Positions 52,843 to 63,949 of a stretch of 64,000 nt of DNA are shown piece after piece. Below the pieces are notes generated by a model that was not told the origin of the DNA, searched no databases, and saw nothing but the letters and a program-made list of their open reading frames with translations. How positions within the stretch are numbered: position 1 is the stretch's first letter; each line of letters opens with the position of its first letter. Made by a program: the position numbers and the translations under genes. Origin of the DNA: Bradyrhizobium sp. ORS 285 (lineage in GTDB: Bacteria > Pseudomonadota > Alphaproteobacteria > Rhizobiales > Xanthobacteraceae); assembly GCF_900176205.1 (NCBI RefSeq), contig NZ_LT859959.1, positions 4,671,001 to 4,735,000 on the forward strand. The letters are read 5' to 3'.

Positions 52843-53874
52843 TCATGCCGAGAACATGTCGAGCGCATAATGGGCGCCGTCGCGAACGAGCCGGCCAAAT
52901 CCGGGCCATGGAAAATGCGAGCCGCAGATCAGCATGCCGTCTGCGACCACCCTGTCGAGCAATCTGCGCCGGCTGACCTCCGCAGCCGGAGCATCCTGGT
53001 CATAGGCACCGTGCCATTCGGGATGGCGCAGGCTGAGCGCCGGCACATAGGCCGTGTCGCCGGAGATCATCAGCTGCTCCTGGCCGGAGCTGAGGTGAAA
53101 GGCGGTATGTCCGGGCGTGTGGCCGTGGACGCTGACGAAATGGATGCCGGGCACCACCTCATCCTCGCCCTCGACCGGCAGCACGTTCTTCCAGCTCGGG
53201 ATCACGCTCTGGATGCGGCGGGCCAGCGCCTGCCGCCACGGCGGCAGGCGGCTGGTCAAGGTTGGATCGGTCCAGAACTTGTACTCGGCCGCGGCCACGA
53301 TGATCTCGGCGTTGGGAAACACCGGCGCGTTGCTGTCTTCGCCGAGCAGTCCAAAAATATGATCGGGATGAAAATGCGAGATCAGGATGGTGTCGATGTC
53401 CTGCGGACGAAGGCCGGCCGCCTTCAGATTGTCCAGCATGCGGCCCGACAGAAAGATCGAATCGGAATTGTAGCCCTGCACCTGGCCGCCGCCGCCGGCG
53501 TCGCACAGCACCGTCTTGCCCTTCAGCCGCACCACATAGGTGCTGATCGGCACGGGGACGAAAGCCGGGCTGAGGCCGGCTGCGCGCAGCGCCGCCTTGA
53601 CGTCGTTGACGCCGGCATTGCTCAGGAAGCCCGCCTCATGCGGCTTCTCCCAGATGCCGTCATAGAGCGCGATCACCTCGGCCTCGCCGACGGTGAGCCG
53701 ACGGAAGCCGCGCTCCGGGTCCACGGTGCGGCGGCGAGGCTTGGCGGCGATGGCGAGCGGCGCGTCGAGACCGAAGCCCGCCGCCGCGATGGCGGCCGAC
53801 AGCACCAAGGTCCTGCGCGAAGGTCCGCACGCGATCACATTGCCCGCCAATAATTTGTACCGCTGGTTGAACAA
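52843..53874 (-). CDS. Exported MBL-fold metallo-hydrolase
   Basis: Up to 343 residues. A twin-arginine-like signal, PSRRTLVLSAAIAAAGFGL, lies near the N-terminus. The metallo-beta-lactamase core has HFHPDHIFG (zinc ligands), HGHTPGHTAFH, SGDTAY and a C-terminal GSHFPWPGFG. The family includes lactonases and other esterases; AiiA-like quorum-quenching lactonases share this layout, but the substrate is not known. The start is uncertain: TTG 53874 keeps the longest frame, and GTG 53838 is an alternative closer to the signal. Neither has a strong ribosome-binding site. Confidence 0.78.
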   Translation of the reverse strand: MFNQRYKLLAGNVIACGPSRRTLVLSAAIAAAGFGLDAPLAIAAKPRRRTVDPERGFRRLTVGEAEVIALYDGIWEKPHEAGFLSNAGVNDVKAALRAAGLSPAFVPVPISTYVVRLKGKTVLCDAGGGGQVQGYNSDSIFLSGRMLDNLKAAGLRPQDIDTILISHFHPDHIFGLLGEDSNAPVFPNAEIIVAAAEYKFWTDPTLTSRLPPWRQALARRIQSVIPSWKNVLPVEGEDEVVPGIHFVSVHGHTPGHTAFHLSSGQEQLMISGDTAYVPALSLRHPEWHGAYDQDAPAAEVSRRRLLDRVVADGMLICGSHFPWPGFGRLVRDGAHYALDMFSA

Positions 53875-54066
53875 ATCTTGGATGCAAGGAACCTTTGCAC
53901 CTTAGCGGGATTATGGCGTGACGGCGACGTTTGTGGTTGCTGCGGTGCTTCCTGGCCAAGCGATGCACGAAACGCACAGTTCAGCCCGGCCGGCAGGCGA
54001 ACCCAAGGGCCGCGCTGCGAACGGCTGGCAGATTCAGGTTTTCTCGGCCGCCGATGTCGAACGACA

Positions 54067-54089
54067 AACGGCGCCCAGCGGGCGCCGTT
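54067..54089 (-). terminator. Hairpin terminator after the Aer-like receptor gene
   Basis: AACGGCGCCC (54067-54076) and GGGCGCCGTT (54080-54089) pair perfectly around AGC. On the minus strand it is followed by TGTCG, so the T-tract is weak. Confidence 0.55.
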
Positions 54090-54135
54090 CAACTATCGCA
54101 CCTGATGTGGCCAGTCCGGTCTTCGGCCGCCGAGC

Positions 54136-55815
54136 TCAGGCGGCGCGGACCGACTGGAGGAAGCGGCTGACCTCCTGCTTGAGGCGGTTACTGTCGCCCG
54201 AGAGCTGGCGCGCGGCGGTCAGCACGAGGCTCGACGTGTCCCCCGTCTCGTTGGCGCCGCGCTGAACGTCGGTGATGTTGACTGACACCTGCTGCGTGCC
54301 GGTCGCGGCGTGCTGAATGTTACGGGAGATCTCGGAGGTGGCGGCGCCCTGCTCCTCGACTGCCGCGGCGACCGCGGCGGCAATCTCGGACAGCCGTTCG
54401 ATCGTCGTCGAGATCTCCCGGATGGCGCCGACGGATTCGTTGGTGGCAGCCTGGATGCCGGAAATCTGCTGGCCGATCTCGCCGGTCGCCTTGGCCGTCT
54501 GCTCGGCCAGCGCCTTGACCTCGGAGGCGACCACCGCGAAGCCACGGCCCGCTTCGCCCGCACGCGCAGCCTCGATGGTGGCGTTGAGCGCCAGCAGGTT
54601 GGTCTGGCCGGCAATGGTGTTGATCAGTTCGACGACGTCGCCGATGCGGGTGGCCGCCTTCGACAGTTCGCCGACCCGGTCGTTGGTCCGCCGCGCCTGA
54701 TCGACGGCGTCGGAGGCGATGCGCGCGGATTCCTGCACTTGGCGGCTGATCTCCTTGACCGAGGACGTCAGCTCCTCCGTTGCGGAGGCGACGGCCTGGA
54801 CGTTGGCCGATGCCTCTTCGGAGGCTGCGGCCACGGTCGTCGACAGCTCCTGCCCGCGCAGAGCGGTGCTCGACAGCGAATTCGCCGAGCTCTCCAGATT
54901 GCCGGAGGCCGAGGAGACGGTGTCGACGATTCTGCCGATGGCCCCTTCGAAACTATTCGCGAGCTCCGACATCTCCTGCTTGCGGGTGCGCTGGGCCCGC
55001 TGCTCCTGCTCGATCAGCTCCCTGGCATTGAAGCGCACCATCGTCTGCACGGTCTGCAGGTTGCGCAGGGCGCGCCCGATCTCGTCGTCGCGCTCGATGC
55101 GCATGCGGGTGTCGAGCTTGCCCTGGGTGATGCTCTCCATCGTCTCGTTGAGATGATCGAGCGGGCCGACGATGACCTTCATCGTGCGAAGGCCGATCGC
55201 TCCGCACAGCAGGATACCCGCCGCCGCGATCATGGCGCCCAGTCCGCCCTCACCGAACGAGATCGCGCCGAGCACGATGAAAAACACGGTCTGCACCGCG
55301 ATCAGCGTGCTCAGCCGCGACACGATCTTGCCGGTGAACATCGCGAGATGATCGAACATCGACCGGCGGCGGACGATGCCGTCCTCGATCTTGTAGCCGT
55401 GCGGCTTCTTCTCGCGGATCGCCGCATAGACCTGCTCGGCCTCGGCCCGCTGGTCGGACGGCAGCTTGGTGCGCACCGACGTATAGCCGACGACCTGGCC
55501 ATCTTTCCGGATCGGCGACGCCGTCGCCAGAACCCAGTAGTAGTCGCCGTTCTTGCGGCGGTTCTTGACCGCGCCGACCCAAGGCCGCCCTGCCTTCAGG
55601 GTGCTCCAGAGATTGTCGAACGCCTCCGGGGGCATGTCGGGATGGCGCACGATGTTGTGCGGCTGGCCCATCAGCTCGGCCTCGGTGAAGCCGGCGGCCT
55701 TGACGAAATCCTCGTTGAAGAACGTCAGCTTGCCCTTGGTGTCGGTCTTCGACACGATCAGGGTGTCATCCGTGATCGGATATTCGACGTTGGTGACAGG
55801 CAGGTTTTTGCGCAT
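54136..55815 (-). CDS. Aer-like PAS-domain chemoreceptor (methyl-accepting)
   Basis: 559 residues. The N-terminal PAS domain (~20-130) is strikingly Aer-like: [20 protein letters not shown] and [20 protein letters not shown], the FAD-binding core of aerotaxis receptors. A hydrophobic hairpin at ~170-210 anchors it in the membrane without a periplasmic domain. HAMP covers ~210-265, and the MCP signalling domain ends with the hairpin tip [19 protein letters not shown]. It probably senses redox or oxygen from inside the cell and signals to CheA/CheW. GGAAG precedes the ATG. It is the most downstream of the tandem receptor genes on this strand. Confidence 0.9.
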   Translation of the reverse strand: MRKNLPVTNVEYPITDDTLIVSKTDTKGKLTFFNEDFVKAAGFTEAELMGQPHNIVRHPDMPPEAFDNLWSTLKAGRPWVGAVKNRRKNGDYYWVLATASPIRKDGQVVGYTSVRTKLPSDQRAEAEQVYAAIREKKPHGYKIEDGIVRRRSMFDHLAMFTGKIVSRLSTLIAVQTVFFIVLGAISFGEGGLGAMIAAAGILLCGAIGLRTMKVIVGPLDHLNETMESITQGKLDTRMRIERDDEIGRALRNLQTVQTMVRFNARELIEQEQRAQRTRKQEMSELANSFEGAIGRIVDTVSSASGNLESSANSLSSTALRGQELSTTVAAASEEASANVQAVASATEELTSSVKEISRQVQESARIASDAVDQARRTNDRVGELSKAATRIGDVVELINTIAGQTNLLALNATIEAARAGEAGRGFAVVASEVKALAEQTAKATGEIGQQISGIQAATNESVGAIREISTTIERLSEIAAAVAAAVEEQGAATSEISRNIQHAATGTQQVSVNITDVQRGANETGDTSSLVLTAARQLSGDSNRLKQEVSRFLQSVRAA

Positions 55816-56076
55816 GGCGCGGCTTCCGATCTCAAAGGATGGGGTGAGGTCACGCCGGCGCTGGCATGACTAATGTTTCAGCACTCGATGTGCCGAGTAT
55901 CTCCGCAGTCCATTAACCTAGGCTAAAACGCCTCAACCGCGAAAATACGGTCATCGACGCTAACGCTTCCTGGTTGCAAGCCCGCGCGAGTTGGCGGCGC
56001 CCTCGATTCCGGACAGAGCAAAACAGCGGCGAATGCGTTTGCCGCCGTCCGCTCTGATTGTCGGTAGTCGTCCCGA

Positions 56077-57771
56077 TCAGGCGGCGCGCACCGTCTGCAG
56101 GAAACGCGAGACTTCCGCCTTGAGGCGCGTGCTGTTGGCGGAGAGCGATTGCGCGGCCGAGAGCACCTGCGACGAGGCGCTGCCGGTCTCGGTGGCGCCG
56201 CGCTGAACATGCGCGACGTTGGAGGACACCTCGCCGGTGCCCGCGGCCGCCTGCTGGACGTTGCGGGCGATCTCCTGGGTCGCGGCGCCCTGCTCCTCGA
56301 CGGCGGCGGCGATGGTCGAGGAGATCTCCGACAGCTTCTCGATCGTGATCGAGATCTCCCTGATCGCGCCGACCGAATCCTGCGTCGCCGCCTGGATGCT
56401 GCCGATCTGCTGGCCGATCTCTCCGGTGGCTTTCGACGTCTGCTCGGCCAGCGCCTTGACCTCGGAGGCCACCACAGCGAAGCCGCGGCCGGCCTCGCCG
56501 GCGCGCGCCGCCTCGATGGTCGCATTGAGCGCGAGCAGGTTGGTCTGGCCGGCAATGGTGTTGATGAGCTCGACGACGTCGCCGATGCGGGTCGCGGCCT
56601 TCGACAGTTCGCCGACGCGATCGGTGGTCGAGCGCGCCTGGCCGACGGCCTCGCCCGCCATCCGCGCCGATTGCTGCACCTGGCGGCTGATTTCGGTGAC
56701 TGACGACGACAGTTGCTCCGTCGCCGATGCAACGGACTGGACGTTGGTCGATGCCTCCTCTGACGCCGACGCGACGGTGGTGGCGAGATGCCTGGAGCGA
56801 TCCGCGCTCGACGACAACGACGTCGCGGACGCCTCCAATTCGGCGGACGCCGAGGTCACCGTCTCGATGATCTGGCCCACCACCGCCTCGAAGTTGTCGG
56901 CCATCTGCTGCATCTCGGCGCGCCGCTGCTGCGCGGCGATCTGGTCCTGTGCCAGCTTGGCCTCGGCCTCCTGCCGCGCCTTCTCGGCGAGCATGTTGCC
57001 GACGCCCTCGACCGCGCGCGCGGTGTCGCCGATCTCGTCCTTGCGGCCGAGGCCGACCATCGCTGGCGACTCGCCGCGGGCCATCCGCTGCAGCACCTCC
57101 GCAAGCGCCTGCATCGGCCGCGCGATTCCGAAGACACCGACGGCCAGGGCGGCGCCGATGGCCATGATCGTCGCGATGGCGGCCAGGACGAGCGTGGTGC
57201 GCGTGTCGGCGGCGACCGCATCGTGCTGTTCGGCGGCCTTGAACTCAGAGAAAGCCACCACATCGCTGACGGCTTTCAGCAAGTCGGTGATCGCCGTGTT
57301 GAGAACCGGGCTGCACTCGGCGCGCAGCTTCTCCCCAGCCTTGGCACTCTGCTCGGGAGTCGTCGCCTTGCTCGCAACTTGAATGGCCGGATCGCAGCCC
57401 GCAAAAGCGCGGTTGAAGAGCTCGGCGATCTTGCCGGTCTGCTCGGCCTTCTCGGGCAGATCGGTCCTGACCTTGTCCAGCCCGCTCCTCACCTGCGCTG
57501 CCGCATCCTGTGTCGCCTTGAGCAGACGGGCGTTGCCCGCATCGGTCGCCTCGGCGACCAGCTCGAAAGCGGACGCGCGATAGGTCTCCGCCCGGCGGCC
57601 CGTCCGCGCCAGCAGCACAGTGGTACTGTCTATCCGCTTGACCACGTCGGTGTAGCCGCGATCGACCGCCGACATCTGTAGCGACATGTAGCTGGCGAGA
57701 CCGATCATCGCCGCCCCCATCAGGAGAGCGATGAGGCCGACCTTGAAAACCATGCGAAGATTGCTGAGCAC
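56077..57771 (-). CDS. Methyl-accepting chemotaxis protein, periplasmic ligand domain
   Basis: About 564 residues. TM1 at ~8-30 ([19 protein letters not shown]), a helical periplasmic sensing region (~31-190, four-helix-bundle-like, with two Cys in AGCDPAI and AECSPVL), and TM2 ~190-212. HAMP follows ([18 protein letters not shown]), then the cytoplasmic signalling domain with the tip [23 protein letters not shown] 57771 is chosen because [12 protein letters not shown] matches relatives; a TTG at 57798 gives a longer frame, and neither has a good ribosome-binding site. The ligand is unknown. The two Cys might form a disulfide in the periplasm. Confidence 0.87.
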   Translation of the reverse strand: MLSNLRMVFKVGLIALLMGAAMIGLASYMSLQMSAVDRGYTDVVKRIDSTTVLLARTGRRAETYRASAFELVAEATDAGNARLLKATQDAAAQVRSGLDKVRTDLPEKAEQTGKIAELFNRAFAGCDPAIQVASKATTPEQSAKAGEKLRAECSPVLNTAITDLLKAVSDVVAFSEFKAAEQHDAVAADTRTTLVLAAIATIMAIGAALAVGVFGIARPMQALAEVLQRMARGESPAMVGLGRKDEIGDTARAVEGVGNMLAEKARQEAEAKLAQDQIAAQQRRAEMQQMADNFEAVVGQIIETVTSASAELEASATSLSSSADRSRHLATTVASASEEASTNVQSVASATEQLSSSVTEISRQVQQSARMAGEAVGQARSTTDRVGELSKAATRIGDVVELINTIAGQTNLLALNATIEAARAGEAGRGFAVVASEVKALAEQTSKATGEIGQQIGSIQAATQDSVGAIREISITIEKLSEISSTIAAAVEEQGAATQEIARNVQQAAAGTGEVSSNVAHVQRGATETGSASSQVLSAAQSLSANSTRLKAEVSRFLQTVRAA

Positions 57772-57944
57772 GACAATGAGTTCCGTATTCCTGAACAAAA
57801 GGTTGTAACAACGTCGACACTCGCCGATTTGGAATTAACGCAAGTTAAAGATCGGCCGGCTTGCACGGGATTTCACGGGCCCCTGCACCGGGCGCATGGT
57901 TCGCTGACATCACGCCGGCAAAGCACACGCAGGCAAAGCAAAAG

Positions 57945-57968
57945 GGCGCGGCCCTGAGGCCACGCCCT
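57945..57968 (-). terminator. Rho-independent terminator after the CHASE3 receptor gene
   Basis: On the minus strand GGGCGTGGCC and GGCCGCGCCC form a 10-bp stem with one G-U pair and a 4-nt loop, followed by TTTTGCTTTGC. It lies ~26 bp past the stop at 57994. Confidence 0.8.
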
Positions 57969-57993
57969 GATGTGTTGCGGCTGATGAATGAGC

Positions 57994-59685
57994 TTACGCG
58001 GCGCGCACGGTCTCCAGGAAGCGGCTGACCTCGGCCTTCAGGCGATTGCTGTCGGACGACAGCGCCTGCGCGGCGGTCAGCACTTCCGAGGAGGCCGAGC
58101 CGGTTTCGCTGGCGCCACGCTGCACCTCGATGATGTTGGTCGACACGTCCTTGGTGCCCTGCGAGGCGTGCTGGACGTTGCGCGAGATCTCCTGGGTCGC
58201 GGCGCCCTGCTCCTCGACGGCGGCGGCGATGGTCGAGGCGATCTCGGAGAGGCGCTCGATGGTGCCGGAAATCTCCTTGATGGCGCCGACCGATTCCTGG
58301 GTCGCGCTCTGGATGCCGGAGATCTGCTGGCCGATCTCTCCGGTGGCTTTCGACGTCTGCTCGGCCAGCGCCTTGACCTCGGTGGCGACGACCGCGAAGC
58401 CGCGGCCGGCTTCACCGGCGCGCGCCGCCTCGATGGTCGCGTTGAGCGCCAGCAGATTCGTCTGGCCGGCGATGGTGTTGATCAGTTCGACGACGTCGCC
58501 GATGCGCGCGGCGGCCTTGGACAGCTCGCTCACCTGATCGTTGGTCCGCCGCGCCTGGTTGACGGCCTCGCTCGCCATGCGGGCCGATTCCTGCACCTGC
58601 CGGCTGATCTCGGTGACCGACGAGGACAGCTCCTCGGTGGCGGAAGCAACCGACTGCACGTTGCTCGAGGCGAGCTCCGAGGCGGAGGTCACGGTGGTCG
58701 TCAGCTCCTGCGCCCGCTCGGCGGAGCGGCGCAGCGTGTTGGCGGAGCCTTCCAGACGGCCCGACGCGCTCGACACGGCATTGACGATGTCGCCGACGGT
58801 CTGCTCGAAGCGGCCGGCGAGATCCATCATGTCGCGCCGGCGGTTCTCGGCCTGGCGACGCTCGGTCTCCTTCTGCTCGGCTTCGAGCGCCTGGACGCGG
58901 ATGGCGTTGTCCTTGAAGATCTGCACCGCCTTGGCCATCTCGCCGACTTCGTCGCGGCGATCGGCATAGGGGATGGTGACGCTGAGATCGTTGTTGGCGA
59001 GCCGTCCCATCGCGGCGGTCATGCTGGTGATGCCGCGGGTCACGGCGGCATTCAACACGAGCAACGAGACGACCGCGATCAGCGCCATGACGATGCCGCC
59101 GGTGATGATCGCCGTCTTCGACGAGGAGAGCGCCGCATCGGCCGCGTCCGCGCGGGTCTGCAGCAGCGACGCTTCGGCGTCGATGACCTCCTTCACCAGG
59201 GCGCGGAGAGCGTCCATGTGTTTCTTGCCGGCCCCGGAGGTTTCGATGTTGCGCGCCTCAGCCACCGTCTGCGGATTGCGCATCAGCGCGATCTCTTTCT
59301 CCGCGATGTCCTGGCGCCAGCTGGCCGCGGCCTTCGCGATCTCGTCGAAGCGACGCCCCTGCGTCGGATTGTCCGAGGTCAGCTGCTTCACCTCAGCCAG
59401 CGCCTTCTTGAAGGCGATGTCGGAATTCTTGTAGGGCTCGAGGAAATTGTCGGTGCCGCCGACCAGGAAGCCGCGCACGCCGGTCTCGGCATCGACCATC
59501 GCGGAGACCAGCGCCTTGGTCTGATCAATGACCTGATAGGTGTGGACGGTCCAGCCGTTGTTCTGCGCCAGCGTGGAGAGGTTCTGCCACGTGATCAGGC
59601 TGGCGACCACGGAGACGATGATCGTCATGAGGAAGCCGGCCGCGAGCTTGCGCGACGTCTTCATGTTCATCAGCAGGGAAAGCAT
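57994..59685 (-). CDS. Methyl-accepting chemotaxis protein with CHASE3-like sensor
   Basis: 563 residues from ATG 59685 ([13 protein letters not shown]), with a purine-rich GAGAGAAGA upstream; the frame continues to 59754 without support. TM1 at ~12-34. A periplasmic CHASE3-like helical domain ([20 protein letters not shown], a hallmark) covers ~40-185. TM2 at ~188-210, HAMP with [20 protein letters not shown], then the signalling domain. CHASE3 domains sense unknown small molecules. The C-terminal tail [16 protein letters not shown] is shared by all receptors here, and no NWETF-type CheR-binding pentapeptide is present. Confidence 0.9.
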   Translation of the reverse strand: MLSLLMNMKTSRKLAAGFLMTIIVSVVASLITWQNLSTLAQNNGWTVHTYQVIDQTKALVSAMVDAETGVRGFLVGGTDNFLEPYKNSDIAFKKALAEVKQLTSDNPTQGRRFDEIAKAAASWRQDIAEKEIALMRNPQTVAEARNIETSGAGKKHMDALRALVKEVIDAEASLLQTRADAADAALSSSKTAIITGGIVMALIAVVSLLVLNAAVTRGITSMTAAMGRLANNDLSVTIPYADRRDEVGEMAKAVQIFKDNAIRVQALEAEQKETERRQAENRRRDMMDLAGRFEQTVGDIVNAVSSASGRLEGSANTLRRSAERAQELTTTVTSASELASSNVQSVASATEELSSSVTEISRQVQESARMASEAVNQARRTNDQVSELSKAAARIGDVVELINTIAGQTNLLALNATIEAARAGEAGRGFAVVATEVKALAEQTSKATGEIGQQISGIQSATQESVGAIKEISGTIERLSEIASTIAAAVEEQGAATQEISRNVQHASQGTKDVSTNIIEVQRGASETGSASSEVLTAAQALSSDSNRLKAEVSRFLETVRAA

Positions 59686-59929
59686 CAGGTTCTTCTCTCG
59701 GAGGCTGGACCTCCTGCAGCACGCAGGAGGCGAGTTGGGTTGAATTTCAATCAATTCGCCAGAGCAGATTGAAACATACGTTAAGTTTTAAGCCCGTGGT
59801 TTCCACGCGACAGCGGCGCGCGCGGCTACGGCCGCTGCGGCGGATGGCCCTGGGCGAGGCGATGGCATGCAAGCGCCGGCTTCTGCTGAAGCCTGACGAA
59901 TCGAACGTCTCGCGCTGCAAACGAATGAG

Positions 59930-59949
59930 ATCTTAATTTTCCGTCCCGT
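59930..59949 (-). promoter_or_regulatory. Shared motif in receptor gene leader (copy 1)
   Basis: On the minus strand ACGGGACGGAAAATTAAGAT. It resembles sites at 61864-61883 and 63847-63866, each lying between the terminator of one receptor gene and the start of the next, so it may be a common regulatory element. Confidence 0.4.
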
Positions 59950-59985
59950 AGGACTCCGGCCCGGCAGCAGCGGACAGAAATGACG

Positions 59986-60010
59986 AGACGCGCGGTGCGA
60001 CCGCGCGTCT
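59986..60010 (-). terminator. Terminator hairpin after the 60033-61739 receptor gene
   Basis: AGACGCGCGGT (59986-59996) and ACCGCGCGTCT (60000-60010) form a perfect 11-bp stem around a 3-nt loop, 23 bp past the stop; the minus strand continues CGTCATTTCTG. Confidence 0.7.
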
Positions 60011-60032
60011 GGTGCCGAACCTGTTGACGTTG

Positions 60033-61739
60033 TTAGGCAGCGCGCACGGTGTCCAGGAAACGGCCGACCTCGAGCTTCAGCCGATTGCTGTCGCCCGACA
60101 GCATCTGGGCCGCGGACAGCACCTGCGACGAGGCCGAGCCGGTCTCGTTGGCGCCGCGCTGCACCTCGACAATGTTGGCGGACACCTGCTGGGTACCGAT
60201 CGAGGCCTGCTGGATGTTGCGCGAGATCTCCTGGGTCGCCGCGCCCTGCTCTTCGACTGCGGCGGCGATGGCCGACGAAATCTCCGACAGCCGCTCGATG
60301 GTGCCCGAGATCTCTCTGATAGCACCGACAGACTCCTGCGTCGCTGCCTGGATGCTGCCGACCTGCTGGCCGATCTCGCCGGTCGCCTTCGCCGTCTGCT
60401 CGGCCAAGGCCTTGACCTCGGAGGCGACGACCGCAAAGCCCCGCCCGGCTTCGCCGGCGCGGGCCGCTTCGATGGTCGCGTTGAGAGCCAATAGGTTGGT
60501 CTGGCCTGCGATCGCATTGATCAATTCGACGACGTCGCCGATGCGGCTCGCGGCCTGCGACAATTCACCGACGCGATCATTGGTGCGCCGGGCCTGCTGA
60601 ACGGCATCGCTCGCCATGCGCGCGGATTCCTGAACCTGCCGGCTGATCTCGTTGACGGAGGACGCCATCTCCTCCGTGGCCGAGGCAACCGACTGCACGT
60701 TGGTCGAGGCTTCCTCGGAAGCCGCAGCAACCGTGGTCGCCAGCGTCTGCGAACGCGCCGCGGTCGAGCTCAGCGACGTCGCCGACGCTTCGAGCTCGGT
60801 CGACGCGTGCGACACCGTGCCGACGATCTGCCCGACCGCCTGTTCGAAGCCGTTCGCCATCTGGTGCATCTCGGCGCGGCGCTTCTCGGCCATCAGCTTG
60901 TCCATGGCGATCTTGGCCTCGGCCTCCTGCTGCGCCTTCTCGGCCAGCATGATCTTGATCGCGTTGACGGCCTGCGCCGTCTCGCCGATCTCATCGCCGC
61001 GGCTCTCACCGGAGATCGCGACGTCCTCACCCCTGGCCATCCGCTGCAGCACCGCCACCAGCGCCCGCATCGGCTTGGCGATGCCGAACTGGCCGATGAC
61101 GAAGCCGAGCGACAGGCCAAGCACGATGCCGACAGCCGCCACCAGGATCAGCATCCGCGAGGTCTGCTGATACTGCTCATCGGCGGCCTTGGCGAGATTC
61201 TCGACCCGCGCGTTCAGGCGATCGGCGACCTCCCTGATCTTGCCCTGGAGCCTCTCGGAATTGGCGCGGCTCTTCATCGCGGCATCGCGCATCTTCTCGG
61301 TCTGCTCGCTCAGCTGCGTATCTTTGGCGGCACCGATGACGCGGAAGGTCTCCTCCATGCCCTTGATATACTCTTCGTACAAGCTGCGGACCTCGGGGAT
61401 CATCGCCCGCGCCTGATCGTCCTTGGTCTTGGCGACCTCCTCCAGGCGCTCGGCAAACAGCTTGCGCTGCTCCTCGACGACCTTCAGCGCGGCCTCGCGG
61501 TTGTCGTTGCGCGGATCGAGCGCAGCGCGGAATTCGGCACGGTTCAAGGCGATGACGTTCTGATTGGCGCGGGCGGCAAGCAACGATCGGTTCGCCGCGG
61601 CCTTCATGAGGACGGCGCCTTCCGCGACGGTTTCAAGCGCGCCGATGGCGAACCAGCTGATGATGCCGGCCACGATGGCCATCAGCACCACGATGGCGAG
61701 GATCTTGGTGAGAACACGGAAGCGGGACAGGAGCGACAT
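60033..61739 (-). CDS. Methyl-accepting chemotaxis protein, tandem paralogue 1
   Basis: 568 residues from ATG 61739, with GAGG 6 nt upstream. TM1 ~10-32 ([20 protein letters not shown]), a periplasmic four-helix-bundle-like sensor (~33-190; [20 protein letters not shown]), TM2 ~192-214, HAMP ([20 protein letters not shown]) and the signalling domain. It has the same length as its upstream neighbour (62020-63726) and an identical 234-residue stretch from RRAEMHQ to GTQQVS, while the periplasmic parts have clearly diverged. So the pair arose by duplication, and the receptors probably differ in ligand but feed the same signalling array. Confidence 0.92.
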   Translation of the reverse strand: MSLLSRFRVLTKILAIVVLMAIVAGIISWFAIGALETVAEGAVLMKAAANRSLLAARANQNVIALNRAEFRAALDPRNDNREAALKVVEEQRKLFAERLEEVAKTKDDQARAMIPEVRSLYEEYIKGMEETFRVIGAAKDTQLSEQTEKMRDAAMKSRANSERLQGKIREVADRLNARVENLAKAADEQYQQTSRMLILVAAVGIVLGLSLGFVIGQFGIAKPMRALVAVLQRMARGEDVAISGESRGDEIGETAQAVNAIKIMLAEKAQQEAEAKIAMDKLMAEKRRAEMHQMANGFEQAVGQIVGTVSHASTELEASATSLSSTAARSQTLATTVAAASEEASTNVQSVASATEEMASSVNEISRQVQESARMASDAVQQARRTNDRVGELSQAASRIGDVVELINAIAGQTNLLALNATIEAARAGEAGRGFAVVASEVKALAEQTAKATGEIGQQVGSIQAATQESVGAIREISGTIERLSEISSAIAAAVEEQGAATQEISRNIQQASIGTQQVSANIVEVQRGANETGSASSQVLSAAQMLSGDSNRLKLEVGRFLDTVRAA

Positions 61740-61863
61740 CGATGACCTCGTCGGAGCTCTCTGATGCGGCAGACGAGGACCGTGTGACCGTGAAGCGAAA
61801 CGCTCGTCCGGCATCATTGGCGGATGTGAAACCGCGCCAGTCTGTTCCGTGCGCACCCCAAAT

Positions 61864-61883
61864 TGATTAAAATTCGGTGCCGT
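61864..61883 (-). promoter_or_regulatory. Shared motif in receptor gene leader (copy 2)
   Basis: On the minus strand ACGGCACCGAATTTTAATCA, 125 bp upstream of the ATG at 61739; related to copies 1 and 3. Confidence 0.4.
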
Positions 61884-61967
61884 AGAAACCCGTCCGGAAC
61901 GCCCCGGTGAGGTTGCGTCCCTTTCGACCGACCAGCGCCACGGAAGGTCGTCGCGACGCGGGAAGAA

Positions 61968-61998
61968 TGAAGGGCGTCACCAACGGCGACGCCCTTCA
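61968..61998 (-). terminator. Terminator hairpin after the 62020-63726 receptor gene
   Basis: TGAAGGGCGTC (61968-61978) and GACGCCCTTCA (61988-61998) form a perfect 11-bp stem around a 9-nt loop, followed on the minus strand by TTCTTCCCG. Confidence 0.7.
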
Positions 61999-62019
61999 GT
62001 GATGGCCGGTGTCCTGCGC

Positions 62020-63726
62020 TCAGGCCGCGCGCACCGTGTCCAGGAAACGGCCGACCTCGAGCTTCAGCCGGTTGCTGTCGCCGGACAGCATCTGCGCCGC
62101 CGACAGCACCTGCGATGATGCCGAGCCGGTCTCGTTGGCGCCGCGTTGCACCTCGGCGATGTTGACCGACACCTGCTGGGTGCCGATCGAGGCTTGCTGA
62201 ATATTGCGCGAGATCTCCTGAGTGGCGGCACCCTGCTCTTCGACTGCGGCGGCGATGGCCGACGAAATCTCCGATAGCCGCTCGATGGTGCCCGAGATCT
62301 CTCTGATAGCGCCGACCGACTCCTGCGTCGCCGCCTGGATGCTGCCGACCTGCTGGCCGATCTCGCCGGTGGCCTTCGCAGTCTGCTCGGCCAAGGCCTT
62401 GACCTCGGAAGCGACGACCGCAAAGCCCCGCCCGGCCTCACCGGCGCGGGCCGCTTCGATGGTCGCGTTGAGCGCCAAGAGGTTGGTCTGGCCTGCGATC
62501 GCATTGATCAATTCGACGACGTCGCCGATGCGGCTCGCGGCCTGCGACAATTCACCGACGCGATCATTGGTGCGCCGGGCCTGCTGAACGGCATCGCTCG
62601 CCATGCGCGCGGATTCCTGCACCTGCCTGCTGATTTCGTTGACCGAGGACGCCATCTCCTCCGTCGCCGAGGCGACCGACTGCACGTTGGTCGAGGCTTC
62701 CTCCGAAGCCGCAGCAACCGTGGTCGCCAGCGTCTGCGAACGCGCCGCGGTCGAGCTCAGCGACGTCGCCGAGGCTTCGAGTTCGGTCGAGGCATGCGAT
62801 ACCGTGCCGACGATCTGCCCGACCGCCTGCTCGAAGCCGTTGGCCATCTGGTGCATCTCGGCGCGGCGCGTCTCGGCCATCAGCTTGTCCATCGCGATCT
62901 TGGCCTCGGCCTCCTGCTGCGCCTTCTCCGCCAGCATGACCTTGATCGCATTGACAGCCTGCGCGGTCTCGCCGATCTCGTCGCCGCGGCCCTCGCCCGA
63001 GATCGCGACCTCCTCACCCCTCGCCATCCGCTGCAGCACCGCCACCAGCGCTCGCATCGGCTTAGCGATGCCGTACTGGCCGATCAGGCCGCCCATCAGC
63101 AGGCCGGCAATGATGCTGATGCCGGAGATGAGCATCATTTCCCGTGATGTCTCGACATACTCTTCGGCCGTCGACTTGGCCAATTCCTCGACCCGGTGGT
63201 CCATCCGCTCGGCCACCGCTCGCATCCTGGTCCGGAGCGTCTCGGCAACGGCATCGCTAGCCTTGACAGCCTCGAGCAATTTCTGCGCGGAGTCGCTGAT
63301 CTGGTTGGAGGACGCCGCCTCGACAACGGCCATCGTCTTGGCGATGCTGCCCTGATAGGCCGCGAGCGCGTCGCGCACGCCGCCGAGCATCGCCTGGGCT
63401 TCCTGATCGCTGGTCTTGGCGACTTCGTCGAGGCGTTCCTTGAAGACCTTCATCTGCTCGTCGATGATGCGGTGGGCTGCATTGCGGTTGTCGTCCCGGG
63501 GATCGAGAGCGCTGCGATACTCGGCGCCGACGATCGACATCACGTTGGTGTTGGCGCGCGCCGCCAGCATCGAGCGCCGCGCGGCACGCGCCATGCGCTC
63601 GGCATTGTCGTTGAGGTCACGCATGGCTCCGGTCGCAATGTAGCTCAGCACGCCCATCATGGCGCTGAGCAGGAGCACGATCGCAAGAATCTTTGTGAGC
63701 ACGCGGAAGCGGGATAGGAAGGACAT
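62020..63726 (-). CDS. Methyl-accepting chemotaxis protein, tandem paralogue 2
   Basis: 568 residues from ATG 63726, with GAGG 6 nt upstream. Same architecture as the previous gene: TM1 ~10-31, periplasmic helical sensor (~32-190; [20 protein letters not shown]), TM2 ~192-214 ([18 protein letters not shown]), HAMP and signalling domain. Only a short motif (ALDPR-DNR-A) and scattered residues are shared with paralogue 1 in the sensor, against near identity afterwards. At DNA level a 140-nt block is identical (62480-62619 versus 60493-60632). A CheR-type methylation region is present, but no terminal docking pentapeptide. Confidence 0.92.
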   Translation of the reverse strand: MSFLSRFRVLTKILAIVLLLSAMMGVLSYIATGAMRDLNDNAERMARAARRSMLAARANTNVMSIVGAEYRSALDPRDDNRNAAHRIIDEQMKVFKERLDEVAKTSDQEAQAMLGGVRDALAAYQGSIAKTMAVVEAASSNQISDSAQKLLEAVKASDAVAETLRTRMRAVAERMDHRVEELAKSTAEEYVETSREMMLISGISIIAGLLMGGLIGQYGIAKPMRALVAVLQRMARGEEVAISGEGRGDEIGETAQAVNAIKVMLAEKAQQEAEAKIAMDKLMAETRRAEMHQMANGFEQAVGQIVGTVSHASTELEASATSLSSTAARSQTLATTVAAASEEASTNVQSVASATEEMASSVNEISRQVQESARMASDAVQQARRTNDRVGELSQAASRIGDVVELINAIAGQTNLLALNATIEAARAGEAGRGFAVVASEVKALAEQTAKATGEIGQQVGSIQAATQESVGAIREISGTIERLSEISSAIAAAVEEQGAATQEISRNIQQASIGTQQVSVNIAEVQRGANETGSASSQVLSAAQMLSGDSNRLKLEVGRFLDTVRAA

Positions 63727-63846
63727 CGTTAGCCTCTGATGCAATTCACGAGCGGATGGGCCATGGCGGTCCCGGCGGAAAAGCGCCGATCCGAGATCGT
63801 GAGTGGCGTTGAATCAAAGCGAGTCTGATCCGTTCAAACCGCGTTT

Positions 63847-63866
63847 GTGTTAATTTGTCCGCCCGT
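63847..63866 (-). promoter_or_regulatory. Shared motif in receptor gene leader (copy 3)
   Basis: On the minus strand ACGGGCGGACAAATTAACAC, 121 bp upstream of the ATG at 63726; related to copies 1 and 2. Confidence 0.4.
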
Positions 63867-63892
63867 GGAACTCCGAGCCGGACAAATACGGA

Positions 63893-63921
63893 GGGCGCGC
63901 CGACGGTCAGACGGCGCGCCC
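63893..63921 (-). terminator. Terminator hairpin after the sixth receptor gene
   Basis: GGGCGCGCCG (63893-63902) and CGGCGCGCCC (63912-63921) form a perfect 10-bp stem around a 9-nt loop, 28 bp past the stop at 63950; no clear T-run. Confidence 0.65.
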
Positions 63922-63949
63922 CGAACTCCGAAGACTGATCCGTTCTTGG

